NCBI GenBank assembly: GCA_013361955.1
Contig: JABFXA010000113.1
Coordinates: 1-52,046 of the forward strand
DNA length: 52,046 nt
DNA from: Nocardioidaceae bacterium
GTDB lineage: Bacteria > Actinomycetota > Actinomycetes > Propionibacteriales > Nocardioidaceae
Direction: 5' to 3'
Of this stretch, positions 9,734 through 22,541 are shown piece after piece (within the stretch, counting starts at the first letter, position 1; each line of letters starts with the position of its first letter). The translations under genes and the position numbers were made by a program. The notes beneath the pieces are model-generated. The model did no database searches and was not told where the DNA came from. It worked only from the letters and a program-made list of their open reading frames with translations.

Positions 9734-9762
9734 TTCGCTGAGTTGTCGCGACGGTCTAGCCT
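9734..9762 (+). promoter_or_regulatory. Candidate kgd promoter
   Basis: TTCGCT (9734-9739) and TAGCCT (9757-9762) are 17 bp apart, 64 bp ahead of the kgd GTG. The -35 match is weak. The 245-bp divergent gap between the lipoprotein and kgd holds no gene. Confidence 0.35.
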
Positions 9763-9826
9763 TGATGTCGGTCCCACCACCCTAGACAAACTGCTGCGTA
9801 TCACATCGGAAGAGGCGAACCAGGCC

Positions 9827-13636
<3,810 letters not shown>

Positions 13637-13645
13637 CGGGCGGCC

Positions 13646-13825
13646 GTGTACTTCACCGACCGCGGCATCGAGGAGCTCGAGCAGCGCCGCGGTGATGAGG
13701 AGGTCACCCTCGCGTGGGTGGCCGACCGGCTGCAGGAGTTCGTGGACACGTTCCCCGAGTTCGAGACGCCCGTCGAGCGGCTGGCCACGTGGCTGGCCCG
13801 GCTCGACGACCCGGACGACGAGTAG
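13646..13825 (+). CDS. DUF6104 family small protein
   Basis: A 59-residue acidic protein starting with GTG 9 bp after the kgd stop (VYFTDRGIEELEQRRGDEE). I recall this family as a short conserved actinobacterial protein of unknown function usually found next to kgd. It has no membrane segment or signal peptide. Helical heptads with Leu and Trp (AWVADRLQEFVDTFPEF) suggest a small helical binding protein. Cotranscription with kgd hints at a regulatory or assembly role, which is inference. Confidence 0.85.
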   Translation: MYFTDRGIEELEQRRGDEEVTLAWVADRLQEFVDTFPEFETPVERLATWLARLDDPDDE

Positions 13826-13841
13826 GGGTCCTCGCTCCGAC

Positions 13842-13897
13842 CCGATATTGGATAGCTTTCAGTGACCTGGAGGTCACTGAAAGCTATCCAATGTCGG
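13842..13897. repeat. 56-bp hairpin repeat, copy 2; bidirectional terminator candidate
   Basis: Arms 13842-13867 and 13872-13897 are 26 nt each, pair throughout with a single G-U wobble, and enclose the loop TGGA. It sits exactly between two convergent genes (DUF6104 and an MFS exporter). It is a sequence relative of the repeat at 4190-4245. Confidence 0.9.
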
Positions 13898-13900
13898 ATG

Positions 13901-15400
13901 TCAGGCGGCGGCTTCGGGCACCGGCTCCCCGGTCCCCTGAGCGGGGGTACGGCGCGGCAGCCGGAAGGCGAGCACCAGGACGCCGACGGCCAGCACGGCG
14001 CCGATGCCGAAGGCCCACTGCATGCCGCCGACCAGGGCGTCCATCGGGTCGCTGCCGGCCTGCGCGAGCTCGGCGGCGCGCCACGACATGACGGTCACCA
14101 CGACCGCCGTACCGACCGCGGCGGCGACCTGCTGGAGGGTGCCGAGCAGCGAGCTGCCGTGGGAGTACAGGTGCGGCGGGAGGGCGCCCAGGCCGACGGT
14201 GAACACCGGGGTGAAGACGGCCGCCAGGCTGACCATCAGCAGCACGTGCGCGACGAGCACCAGCGCCACCGGGGTGGTGCGGCCGACGGTGGTCAGCAGC
14301 GCCAGCGCGGTCACGATGCCGACCGACCCGGGGATCACCAGCGGGCGGCTGCCCAGCCGGTCGAACCAGCGGCCGACGCTCGGGCCCATCACGCCCATCA
14401 CCAGACCGCCGGGCATCACCAGCAGGCCGGTCTGCAGCGCGTTGAGGCCGCGGACGTCCTGCAGGTACAGCGGCAGCAGGATCATCGAGCCGAGCATCGC
14501 CATGAACGCCACCGACATCAGCGCCAGCGAGACCGCGAACGTCGGGTGCCGCAGGGTGCGCAGGTCGAGCAGCGGGCGGTCGCTGCGCTGCAGCACGAGC
14601 TGGCGGACGACGAAGACCGCGATGGCGGCCAGGCCCACGCCGATCATCGCGTACGGCGAGACGAGGGCCGAGCTCTCGGCACCGAGCTGGCTCAGCCCGT
14701 AGACGAAGCCGCCGAAGCCGAACGCCGCGGCCGCGACGCTGAACCAGTCGATGCTGCCGGCCTGCGTCTCACCGTGGTTGGTCAGCCGGCGCAGCCCGAC
14801 CACCGTGATCGCGGCGGCGACCGGCAGCACCAGACCGAACATCCAGCGCCAGGACAGCCACTGCAGCACGACGCCGGAGACGGCCGGGCCGAGCGCCGGG
14901 GCGCAGGACATCGCCAGCGTGACGTTGCCCATCACCCGGCCGCGGTCGTGCGCCGGCACGACGGTCATCAGCGTGGTCATCAGCAGCGGCATCATCACCG
15001 CCGTACCGGCGGCCTGCACGACGCGCGCGCCGAGCAGCACCGGGAAGGTGGGGGCGAGCGCCGCGAGGAGGGTGCCGGTGCAGAACACCAGCATCGCGGT
15101 GGCGAAGGCGGCCCGGGTGGTGACCCGCTGGAGGAACCAGCCGGTGACCGGGATGACCGTCGCCATGGCCAGCATGAACGCGGTGGACAGCCACTGCGCG
15201 GAGCGGGCGGAGACCTCGAACTCCCCCATCAGCCGCGGGATGGCGTTGATCATGATCGTCTCGTTGAGGATCACGATGAAGGTGGCCAGCACGAGCCAGC
15301 GGAGCACGCCGTAGCCGGCAGGCTGGTCGGCGGTGGTGTCGTCGGCAGCCCCGGCCGCAGCCGGTGCCTCGCTCGGGAGGGTGTCGCACGTGGTGGTCAT
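13901..15400 (-). CDS. MFS exporter, DHA2 (EmrB/QacA-like) family
   Basis: Proton-coupled drug-type exporter of 499 residues with about 14 hydrophobic helices. The first helix has IVILNETIMINAIPRLM, close to the family's D-x-T-I-V-N-V-A-L-P motif although the usual Asp is replaced by Asn/Glu. Motif C appears as APALGPAVSGVVLQWLSWRWMF. The N-terminal 25 residues are an Ala/Thr-rich cytoplasmic tail. No regulator gene is adjacent, so the substrate cannot be inferred. It converges with the kgd operon. Confidence 0.9.
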   Translation of the reverse strand: MTTTCDTLPSEAPAAAGAADDTTADQPAGYGVLRWLVLATFIVILNETIMINAIPRLMGEFEVSARSAQWLSTAFMLAMATVIPVTGWFLQRVTTRAAFATAMLVFCTGTLLAALAPTFPVLLGARVVQAAGTAVMMPLLMTTLMTVVPAHDRGRVMGNVTLAMSCAPALGPAVSGVVLQWLSWRWMFGLVLPVAAAITVVGLRRLTNHGETQAGSIDWFSVAAAAFGFGGFVYGLSQLGAESSALVSPYAMIGVGLAAIAVFVVRQLVLQRSDRPLLDLRTLRHPTFAVSLALMSVAFMAMLGSMILLPLYLQDVRGLNALQTGLLVMPGGLVMGVMGPSVGRWFDRLGSRPLVIPGSVGIVTALALLTTVGRTTPVALVLVAHVLLMVSLAAVFTPVFTVGLGALPPHLYSHGSSLLGTLQQVAAAVGTAVVVTVMSWRAAELAQAGSDPMDALVGGMQWAFGIGAVLAVGVLVLAFRLPRRTPAQGTGEPVPEAAA

Positions 15401-15433
15401 GCTCGTACCGACCGGCCACCCCGGCGGAACTCA

Positions 15434-15448
15434 TCGGTGCGACACCGA
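15434..15448. terminator. Short inverted repeat between the dehydrogenase and MFS genes
   Basis: TCGGTG-CGA-CACCGA lies downstream of the dehydrogenase stop and upstream of the MFS start. It could be a weak terminator or an operator. Confidence 0.3.
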
Positions 15449-15455
15449 CGAGATG

Positions 15456-16424
15456 TCAGCGGGTGAAGACGACCTTGCCGAACACGTCGCCCTGCGCCAT
15501 CGCCGCGAAGCCGTCGCGCGCCCGGTCCATCGGGAGCACCTGGTCGATCACGGGACGGACGCCGCTGACGTCGAGGAGCTCGGTGAGACCGGCGAGCTCG
15601 GTGCGGGTGCCCATCGTCGACCCGACCACCCGCAGCTGCAGGAAGAAGACCCGGTTCAGCTCGGTGCGGTCGGGGTTCGGACCGCTGGTGGCGCCGGAGA
15701 TCACCAGCGTGCCACCGGGGCGCAGCGACTTCAGCGAGTGCGACCAGGTCGCGGCGCCGACGGTCTCCATCACCGCGTCGACCCGCTGCGGCAGCCGGCC
15801 GCCGGACTCCAGCACCTCGTGCGCGCCGAGGTCCAGCGCCCGCTTGCGCTTGTCCTCGTCGCGGCTGGTCGCGAAGACGCGCAGCCCGCCGGCGCGGCCG
15901 AGCGCGATCAGCGCCGTGGCCACCCCGCCGCCGGCGCCCTGCACCAGCACGGAGTCGCCGGGCTTGAGGCCGCCCTGCGTGTAGAGCATCCGGTACGCCG
16001 TGAGCCACGCCGTCGGCAGGCACGCGGCCTCCTCGAAGCTCAGCGAGGCCGGCTTCGGCACCACGTTGCGGGTGGGCACGGCGACCAGGTCGGCGAAGGT
16101 GCCCTGGTGCCGCTCGGAGAGCAGCGACCGCTTCGGGTCGAGCGTCTCGTCGCCGGTCCACGACGGGTCGCTGACCACCGCGTGCACGACCACCTCGTTG
16201 CCGTCCTGGTCGAGCCCGGCGGCGTCGCAGCCGAGGATCATCGGCAGCTGCTCCTCCTTGAGCCCCACGCCGCGCAGCGACCACAGGTCGTGGTGGTTGA
16301 GCGAGGCGGCCTTCACCCGGACGGTGGTCCAGCCGTCGCCGGGCTGCGGGTCGGGCCGTTCGCCGACCACCAGGCCGGCCAGCGGGTCGTCGGGCGAGAA
16401 GGACTCGGCGTACACGGCGAACAT
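15456..16424 (-). CDS. Zinc-binding-type alcohol dehydrogenase (MDR superfamily, quinone reductase-like)
   Basis: NAD(P)H-dependent medium-chain oxidoreductase of 322 residues. It has a GroES-like N-terminal half (VRVKAASLNHHDLWSLRG, LGCDAAGLDQDGNEV) and a Rossmann cofactor domain with VLVQGAGGGVATALIALGRAGG. The cysteine cluster for the structural zinc is absent, so it is probably a zinc-free quinone or enone reductase; the substrate is unknown. A TAGGGT box at 16432-16437 lies 7 nt before the ATG, which fits a leaderless transcript. Confidence 0.85.
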   Translation of the reverse strand: MFAVYAESFSPDDPLAGLVVGERPDPQPGDGWTTVRVKAASLNHHDLWSLRGVGLKEEQLPMILGCDAAGLDQDGNEVVVHAVVSDPSWTGDETLDPKRSLLSERHQGTFADLVAVPTRNVVPKPASLSFEEAACLPTAWLTAYRMLYTQGGLKPGDSVLVQGAGGGVATALIALGRAGGLRVFATSRDEDKRKRALDLGAHEVLESGGRLPQRVDAVMETVGAATWSHSLKSLRPGGTLVISGATSGPNPDRTELNRVFFLQLRVVGSTMGTRTELAGLTELLDVSGVRPVIDQVLPMDRARDGFAAMAQGDVFGKVVFTR

Positions 16425-16431
16425 GCCTGCG

Positions 16432-16437
16432 ACCCTA
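16432..16437 (-). promoter_or_regulatory. -10 box of a leaderless promoter (MDR dehydrogenase)
   Basis: TAGGGT on the minus strand with a 7-nt gap to the ATG puts the expected transcription start at the start codon. Confidence 0.55.
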
Positions 16438-16448
16438 GCGAGCCCTGC

Positions 16449-17648
<1,200 letters not shown>

Positions 17649-17719
17649 CGGACCCGATGCAACCACGTCCCGGGGTCCGGTGTCTGCCGCGACCTCGTCC
17701 GCGAGACGCCGCGCCCGCC

Positions 17720-18022
17720 TCATCGACGGGCGCGACGCCAGGGCCACAGCCGCATGCGCACCACCGCGAGGACGTCCTCGTCGGGGATCGCGCCGACCAG
17801 CCAGGAGTCGGTGCCCTCGTCGGGGTTGTCGCGCTCCACCCACCAGCCGTCGTCCCGGCGCGTCGTCGCGCGCTTCACCGCGAGCCCCCGCCGCGGCAGC
17901 CGTACGACGACCAGCCGGCCGGGCCGCGGACGCGCGCCGTGCCGCACGAGCAGCCGGTCGCCGTCGTACAGGGTCGGCTGCATGGAACGGCCCCGCACCA
18001 CCACGACGCCCCACCTGCGCAT
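17720..18022 (-). CDS. sodX: Nickel-type superoxide dismutase maturation protease
   Basis: Small S24/S26-type serine peptidase that removes the leader of Ni-SOD so that the nickel hook is freed. It has 100 residues. The catalytic Ser is in VRGRSMQPTL (Ser13) and the Lys in RRGLAVKRAT (Lys50), followed by WVERDNPDEGTDSW. It is divergent from sodN, the classic pairing. ATG at 18022 is chosen for size; its ribosome-binding site GCGGAGG is unusually close, and the open frame extends to 18175, so a start further upstream is possible. Confidence 0.88.
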   Translation of the reverse strand: MRRWGVVVVRGRSMQPTLYDGDRLLVRHGARPRPGRLVVVRLPRRGLAVKRATTRRDDGWWVERDNPDEGTDSWLVGAIPDEDVLAVVRMRLWPWRRARR

Positions 18023-18173
18023 GCCTCCGCTGACCAAGGGGTACCTGCCGATCTCGTGGCCGTGTCTCGGGCGTGCGCCCTCCGGGAGCTGCCCCGGGAA
18101 GCCGGGAGTAGTGTCGCAGGTGGCGTCACCCGAGCGGCTCGACCGCACTGACGAAGGAACAGAAAGGACCCGC

Positions 18174-18575
18174 ATGTTCGCGCGACTGTTCGCACCGACC
18201 CTCGAAGTCCAGGCCCACTGCGACCTGCCTTGCGGCGTCTACGACCCGGCGCAGGCGAGGATCGAGGCCGAGTCCGTCAAGGCGATCATCCAGAAGGTCG
18301 CCGACAACGACGACCCGGACTTCCGCACCCGCGCCATCCTCATCAAGGAGCAGCGGTCGGAGCTGGTGAAGCACCACCTCTGGGTGCTCTGGACCGACTA
18401 CTTCAAGCCCCCGCACTTCGAGAAGTACCCGCAGCTGCACACGCTCGTCAACGAGGCCACCAAGCTCGCCGGCGCGACCGGCACCAAGGGCGAGCTCGAC
18501 GCCGCGAAGGCCGACGAGCTGCTCGCGAAGATCGACGAGATCGCGGAGATCTTCTGGGAGACCAAGAAGGGCTGA
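18174..18575 (+). CDS. sodN: Nickel superoxide dismutase
   Basis: Removes superoxide in the cytoplasm as a nickel-containing hexamer. It has 133 residues. A 14-residue leader is followed by the mature N-terminus HCDLPCGVYDPAQA, which is the nickel hook: His15, Cys16 and Cys20 become His1, Cys2 and Cys6 after cleavage by SodX. The helical-bundle remainder (HHLWVLWTDYFKPPHFEKYP) matches the family. The ATG follows AGAAAGGA. TAGTGT near 18110 may be its -10 box. Strong paired hairpins follow the gene. Confidence 0.97.
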   Translation: MFARLFAPTLEVQAHCDLPCGVYDPAQARIEAESVKAIIQKVADNDDPDFRTRAILIKEQRSELVKHHLWVLWTDYFKPPHFEKYPQLHTLVNEATKLAGATGTKGELDAAKADELLAKIDEIAEIFWETKKG

Positions 18576-18606
18576 CGCCCGCCGCGGGCTCGGACACGCA
18601 CGACGA

Positions 18607-18643
18607 GGATGGGGTCGGACGCACTGCGCGTCCGACCCCATCC
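18607..18643 (+). terminator. Strong hairpin after sodN
   Basis: A 16-bp perfect stem (18607-18622 with 18628-18643) around the loop ACTGC starts 32 bp after the sodN stop. Confidence 0.85.
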
Positions 18644-18669
18644 GCCATGATGGTCGGGCATCATGGCGG
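18642..18669 (+). terminator. Second hairpin after sodN
   Basis: CCGCCATGATG and CATCATGGCGG form an 11-bp perfect stem with a 6-nt loop and share two bases with the preceding stem, so the two hairpins are in tandem and cannot both be complete. Confidence 0.75.
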
Positions 18670-18733
18670 CACCACCCGGCCGAGCCCGCCGCCGTACGCC
18701 GTACCGACCTGTTGACGAAGGGGTAGCCCGAAC

Positions 18734-19138
18734 GTGGCACGAGAACATCCGGACGTGGAGCTGCGGATCCCGGCCGACAGCGCTTTCCTGGCGGTGCTGC
18801 GCACGGCCACCGCGGGCCTCGCCGCGCGCCTGGACTTCACCCTCGACGACATCGAGGACCTGCGGATCGCCGTCGACGAGGCGTGCGCGATGGTGCTGCC
18901 GCAGGCGCGCGAGAACTCCCACCTCACCTGCACCTTCGACCTTGAGGCGGCCCGGCTGGTGGTGTCGGTGACCGCCGAGTGCGACGCGCCGCGCCCGCCG
19001 AACAAGGACGGCTTCGCGTGGACGGTGCTGGCCGCGCTGACCAACGAGGTCACCGCGCAGGTCCACGGCGACCGGCTGACCGTCACGCTCGCCCGCGGCA
19101 CCGCCGACGACGAGTCCGTGTCCACCGGCCCGGAGTAG
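18734..19138 (+). CDS. rsbW: Anti-sigma factor, RsbW/UsfX type
   Basis: Binds and inhibits the SigF/SigB-type sigma factor encoded next to it. It has 134 residues with a GHKL-like fold pattern: DLRIAVDEACAMV matches the helix of the ATP-binding site. However, the usual Asn of the N-box is missing and no DxGxG motif is seen, so kinase activity is doubtful; mycobacterial UsfX is similarly diverged as far as I recall. The GTG start lies after GAAGGGG. The next gene begins 3 bp after the stop. No anti-anti-sigma gene is in the window. Confidence 0.85.
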   Translation: MAREHPDVELRIPADSAFLAVLRTATAGLAARLDFTLDDIEDLRIAVDEACAMVLPQARENSHLTCTFDLEAARLVVSVTAECDAPRPPNKDGFAWTVLAALTNEVTAQVHGDRLTVTLARGTADDESVSTGPE

Positions 19139-19141
19139 GGC

Positions 19142-19963
19142 GTGACCGGCGCGACCAGGAACGAGCACGGCGACCTGGCCGAGATGCGGGCGAGGAGCGC
19201 GGAGCTGTTCGCGCTCCTCGGCGACGACGCCTCCGACGAGGTCGAGCGCAGCCGGGTGCGCGACGAGCTGGTGCGCCTGCACCTGCCCCTGGTCGAGCAC
19301 TTCGCGCGCCGGTTCCTGAACCGCGGCGAGCCGTTCGACGACCTGCTCCAGGTCGGCACGATCGGGCTGATCAAGGCGATCGACCGCTTCGACACCGACC
19401 GCGGCGTCGAGTTCTCGACGTACGCCACCCCGACGATCGTCGGCGAGATCAAGCGGCACTTCCGCGACCGCGGCTGGGCGATCCGGGTGCCGCGGCGGCT
19501 GCAGGAGCTGCGGCTGTCGATCACCTCCGCGACCGCCGAGCTCACCCAGGAGCACGGACGCTCCCCGACCATCTCCGAGCTGGCTGGGAAGATCGGCGTC
19601 TCCGACGAGGAGATCATCGAGGGGCTGGAGTCCTCCAACGCGTACTCGACGCTGTCCCTCGACGCACCCGACTCCAGCGAGGACAGCGCGCTGTCGATGA
19701 TCGACGTGATCGGCAGCGACGACGAGGCGCTCGAGCACGTCGAGAACCGCGAGACCATCAAGCCGCTGCTCGAGGCGCTCGACCCGCGCGAGAAGCACAT
19801 CCTCACGCTGCGGTTCTTCCGGGGCATGACCCAGTCGCAGATCGCCGCCGAGATCGGCATCTCCCAGATGCACGTGTCCCGGCTGCTGGCCCGCACCCTC
19901 GAGCGGCTGCGCGACTCGCTCCAGGTCGACGAGCCCGAGCCGCCGGACGCCGCCGCCGGCTGA
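19142..19963 (+). CDS. sigF: RNA polymerase sigma factor, SigF/SigB family
   Basis: Group 3 sigma factor for general stress or developmental genes. It has 273 residues. Region 2 is FDDLLQVGTIGLIKAIDRFDTDRGVEFSTYATPTIVGEIKRHFRDRGW, with the usual core-binding and -10 recognition features. Region 3 follows (VPRRLQELRL, ELAGKIGVSDEE). Region 4 contains DPREKHILTLRFFRGMTQSQIAAEIGISQMHVSRLL. It is directly coupled to the anti-sigma gene, so both are made together and the sigma is held inactive by default. Confidence 0.95.
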   Translation: MTGATRNEHGDLAEMRARSAELFALLGDDASDEVERSRVRDELVRLHLPLVEHFARRFLNRGEPFDDLLQVGTIGLIKAIDRFDTDRGVEFSTYATPTIVGEIKRHFRDRGWAIRVPRRLQELRLSITSATAELTQEHGRSPTISELAGKIGVSDEEIIEGLESSNAYSTLSLDAPDSSEDSALSMIDVIGSDDEALEHVENRETIKPLLEALDPREKHILTLRFFRGMTQSQIAAEIGISQMHVSRLLARTLERLRDSLQVDEPEPPDAAAG

Positions 19964-19969
19964 CCGGCG

Positions 19970-20392
19970 CTACTCCTCCTCGTCGTCCGCGAGCGCGGAG
20001 AGCGAGGCCGGGTGGAAGACCCCGGCGAGCACGACGACGGCGAGCACCGCCAGCGCCACCGCGGCGACCGTGGACGCCCCGCCGCGGAAGCTCCACGCCA
20101 CCCCGAGCTGGATCAGCTGGGCGAGCACGACCGGGGCCCGGGCCCACGACTGCATCCGGCGCAGCTGCCAGGCGCAGTACGCCAGCCCGAGGCCGTACAC
20201 GACGAAGAAGAGGGTGGTGGTGATGCCCATCGCCACCCGCGCGCCGTGCAGCGAGCGCAGCTCGGCGAGGCCGAACAGCACCAGCAGCAGCGCCTCCAAC
20301 CCGGCCACCGAGACCGCGACGACGAGGGGGGCCGGCGGCCGCCCGGCGAGCGGTCCTCCGGGACCTTCGAGGGACGGCTGGGGGCTGGTCAC
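19970..20392 (-). CDS. Small integral membrane protein, unknown function
   Basis: About 140 residues with four hydrophobic segments (PLVVAVSVAGLEALLLVLF, MGITTTLFFVVYGLGLAYCAW, VVLAQLIQLGVAWSF, VAAVALAVLAVVVLAGVF) and an acidic tail ending DDEEE. GTG at 20392 is chosen because ATGCTA at 20401-20406 (TAGCAT on this strand) fits a leaderless promoter; a TTG at 20473 would extend it. Convergent with sigF, with only 6 bp between stops. Confidence 0.65.
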   Translation of the reverse strand: MTSPQPSLEGPGGPLAGRPPAPLVVAVSVAGLEALLLVLFGLAELRSLHGARVAMGITTTLFFVVYGLGLAYCAWQLRRMQSWARAPVVLAQLIQLGVAWSFRGGASTVAAVALAVLAVVVLAGVFHPASLSALADDEEE

Positions 20393-20642
20393 GGGGGACG
20401 ATGCTACGGGAGGGACATGTGGTGCTTCCGGTCCAGTCTGCAGCGCGTCGCCCCTGTCCTCGAAGTGATCCAACCGTTACAGTCGTCGGCTGTGACCGAC
20501 GTGACGATCACGCAGGGTTGATCGGACGCCGAGTTCGCGCCACGCTAGAGAGGTTCCAGAGGTCATCAGGCGCTTCGCACCTGACACGGGAGATGGCCGC
20601 CCCCCACATCGACGCCTGACATCGTCCTCGTGGGAGCACGTT

Positions 20643-20658
20643 CGTGAAAGCGTTCACA
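20643..20658 (+). promoter_or_regulatory. CRP/GlxR-like operator upstream of whiB1
   Basis: CGTGA-AAGCGT-TCACA differs from the CRP consensus TGTGA-N6-TCACA at one position. It lies 93 bp before the whiB1 ATG. In M. tuberculosis whiB1 is known to be controlled by the cAMP receptor protein, so the context supports it. The rest of the 358-bp gap from 20393 to 20750 shows no convincing gene. Confidence 0.65.
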
Positions 20659-20750
20659 ACATGGGACGCCGACACGCTGGGGCTCGATGCATGGCCGAGC
20701 ACAAATCGGTCACTGGCAGCAAACACGAAGTCGAAAAGGAGTCCGCCGCC

Positions 20751-21002
20751 ATGGATTGGCGCCACCGCTCTGCGTGCCTCGATGAGGACCCGGAGCTGTT
20801 CTTCCCGATCGGCAACACCGGGCCGGCCATCCTCCAGATCGAGGAAGCCAAGCAGGTGTGCCGACGATGCGACGTGCGCGAACAGTGCCTCGCGTGGGCG
20901 CTCGAGGCGGGACAGGACCACGGTGTCTGGGGCGGCATGAGCGAGGACGAGCGCCGCGCCCTCAAGCGCCGCAACGCCCGAGCCCGGGTGCGCACCGCCT
21001 AG
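20751..21002 (+). CDS. whiB1: WhiB1-type iron-sulfur transcription factor
   Basis: An 83-residue [4Fe-4S] regulator that binds the housekeeping sigma factor. The cluster cysteines are Cys9, Cys37, Cys40 and Cys46 (C-x2-C-x5-C), the same spacing as mycobacterial WhiB1. The G-V-W-G-G turn (DHGVWGGMSEDERRALKRR) is followed by a basic DNA-binding tail. The start MDWRHRSACLDEDPELFF and the strong AAAAGGAG site 9 bp upstream fix the ATG at 20751; an in-frame start at 20661 has no support. Probably essential, judging from mycobacteria. Confidence 0.95.
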   Translation: MDWRHRSACLDEDPELFFPIGNTGPAILQIEEAKQVCRRCDVREQCLAWALEAGQDHGVWGGMSEDERRALKRRNARARVRTA

Positions 21003-21015
21003 CTCCCCGCCTGCC

Positions 21016-22485
21016 TCATAGCGGGACCTCGATCGAGACCCGGGTCCCGCCCTCCGGTCCTGCCCCGACGGACAGTCGGCCGCCGAGCTCCGACGTCACC
21101 AGCGTGTGCACGATCGAGAGCCCGAGGCTGGTCGACCCCTCCACGTCGAAGCCTGGCGGCAACCCGCCACCGTCGTCGTCGACCCGGACCCGGAGCAGGG
21201 ACCCGGACCGGCTCGCCCCGACGGTGATCCGGCCCGCCCCCCCGCCGAACCCGTGCTCGACGGCGTTCTGCAGCACCTCGGTGAGCACCATCGCCAGCGG
21301 CGTGGCCACCTCGGCGGTGAGGGTGCCGAAGCTGCCCTCGCGGACCGTGCGGACGTCGGCGCCGTGCGAGCTCACCTCGGCCACCATCAGCCGCAGCCGG
21401 TCGGCGACGTCGTCGAAGTCGACGAACTCGTCGAAGGACTGGCTGAGCGTCTCGTGCACGATCGCGATCGACCCGACCCGGCGCACCGCCTCCTCGAGCG
21501 CGTGCCGGCCCTCGGGTACGTCGATCCGCCGTGCCTGCAGCCGCAGCAGGGCGGCGACCGTCTGCAGGTTGTTCTTCACCCGGTGGTGGATCTCGCGGAT
21601 CGTGGCGTCCTTGGTGACCAGCTCCCGGTCGCGGCGGCGCAGGTCGGTCACGTCGCGCAGCAGCACCAGCGCGCCGATGTGCTCGCCCGCGGGCCGCAGC
21701 GGGATCGCGCGCACGATCAGCACCGCGGCCCCGCTGCCCGCGTCGGTACCGATCTCGGTGTCGCGCGGCACCGTGCCGCCGAGCACCGCGCTGACCGTCT
21801 CCTCGTCGGGGCGCCGCGCCGCCGGCACCAGCTCGCGGGTGGTGTGGGCCAGGTTCAGGCCGGTCAGGTCGCTGGAGAGCCCGAGGCGGCGGTAGACCGA
21901 CAGCGCGTTGGGGCTCGCGTAGGTCACCCGCCCGGAGGCGTCGATGCGCACGAACCCGTCGCCCACCCGCGGCGAGTCCGCGTGGTCGGAGCGCTGACCC
22001 GGGAACGGGAAGTGCCCGCCGGCGATCATCTGGGTGAGGTCGGTGGCGGTCTGCAGGTAGGACAGCTCGAGCCGGCTCGGCGTCCGCACCCCGAGCAGGT
22101 TGGTGTTGCGGCCGACGATGCCGACGATGCGGTCGCCGCGTCGTACCGGGATCGCCTCGACCCGCACCGGGATGTCGTCGCGCCACTCCGGGTCGCCCTC
22201 GCGCGCGACGCGCCCGAGCTCGTGCGCGGAGTCGAGCAGCGGCCGTCGGCCCTTCGGCACGAAGGCCCCGACCAGGTCGTCGACGTACGCCGTCGGGCCG
22301 GTCGTCGGCCGCATCTGGGCCGCCGCCCAGTAGCCGATCCCCTCGCGGTCGGGCAGCCACAGCACCAGGTCGGCGAAGCTCAGGTCGGCCACGATCTGCC
22401 AGTCCGCGAGCAGCAGCTGAAGCCACGCCACGTCCTCGTCGTCGAGGTCCGTGTGCGCCCGCACGAGCTCGGTCATCGACGGCAC
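21016..22485 (-). CDS. pdtaS: Sensor histidine kinase, PdtaS-like
   Basis: Cytoplasmic kinase of 489 residues with no membrane helix. The N-terminal GAF-like domain begins LLADWQIVADLSFADLVLW, typical of PdtaS. A PAS-like domain (FVRIDASGRVTYASPNALS) follows near residues 190-290. The HisKA_2 domain has the phospho-acceptor in IREIHHRVKNNLQTVAALLRLQ, and the ATPase ends with the N-box EVLQNAVEHGFG. The GTG at 22485 is chosen because TATCCT lies exactly 7 nt upstream; ATG 22476 is the alternative. Its usual partner PdtaR, an RNA-binding antiterminator, is not in the window. Confidence 0.92.
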   Translation of the reverse strand: MPSMTELVRAHTDLDDEDVAWLQLLLADWQIVADLSFADLVLWLPDREGIGYWAAAQMRPTTGPTAYVDDLVGAFVPKGRRPLLDSAHELGRVAREGDPEWRDDIPVRVEAIPVRRGDRIVGIVGRNTNLLGVRTPSRLELSYLQTATDLTQMIAGGHFPFPGQRSDHADSPRVGDGFVRIDASGRVTYASPNALSVYRRLGLSSDLTGLNLAHTTRELVPAARRPDEETVSAVLGGTVPRDTEIGTDAGSGAAVLIVRAIPLRPAGEHIGALVLLRDVTDLRRRDRELVTKDATIREIHHRVKNNLQTVAALLRLQARRIDVPEGRHALEEAVRRVGSIAIVHETLSQSFDEFVDFDDVADRLRLMVAEVSSHGADVRTVREGSFGTLTAEVATPLAMVLTEVLQNAVEHGFGGGAGRITVGASRSGSLLRVRVDDDGGGLPPGFDVEGSTSLGLSIVHTLVTSELGGRLSVGAGPEGGTRVSIEVPL

Positions 22486-22492
22486 AGGCGCC

Positions 22493-22498
22493 AGGATA
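22493..22498 (-). promoter_or_regulatory. -10 box of a leaderless promoter (pdtaS)
   Basis: TATCCT on the minus strand, 7 nt before GTG 22485. Confidence 0.6.
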
Positions 22499-22541
22499 GG
22501 GCGCTCACCCCCGCGGGGACGGGTCGGCGGTCAGTGGCAGG

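Noticed and set aside
20661-20750. N-terminal extension of WhiB1 from an upstream ATG
   Set aside because: The strong ribosome-binding site and the family start both favour 20751; the extension resembles no WhiB N-terminus.
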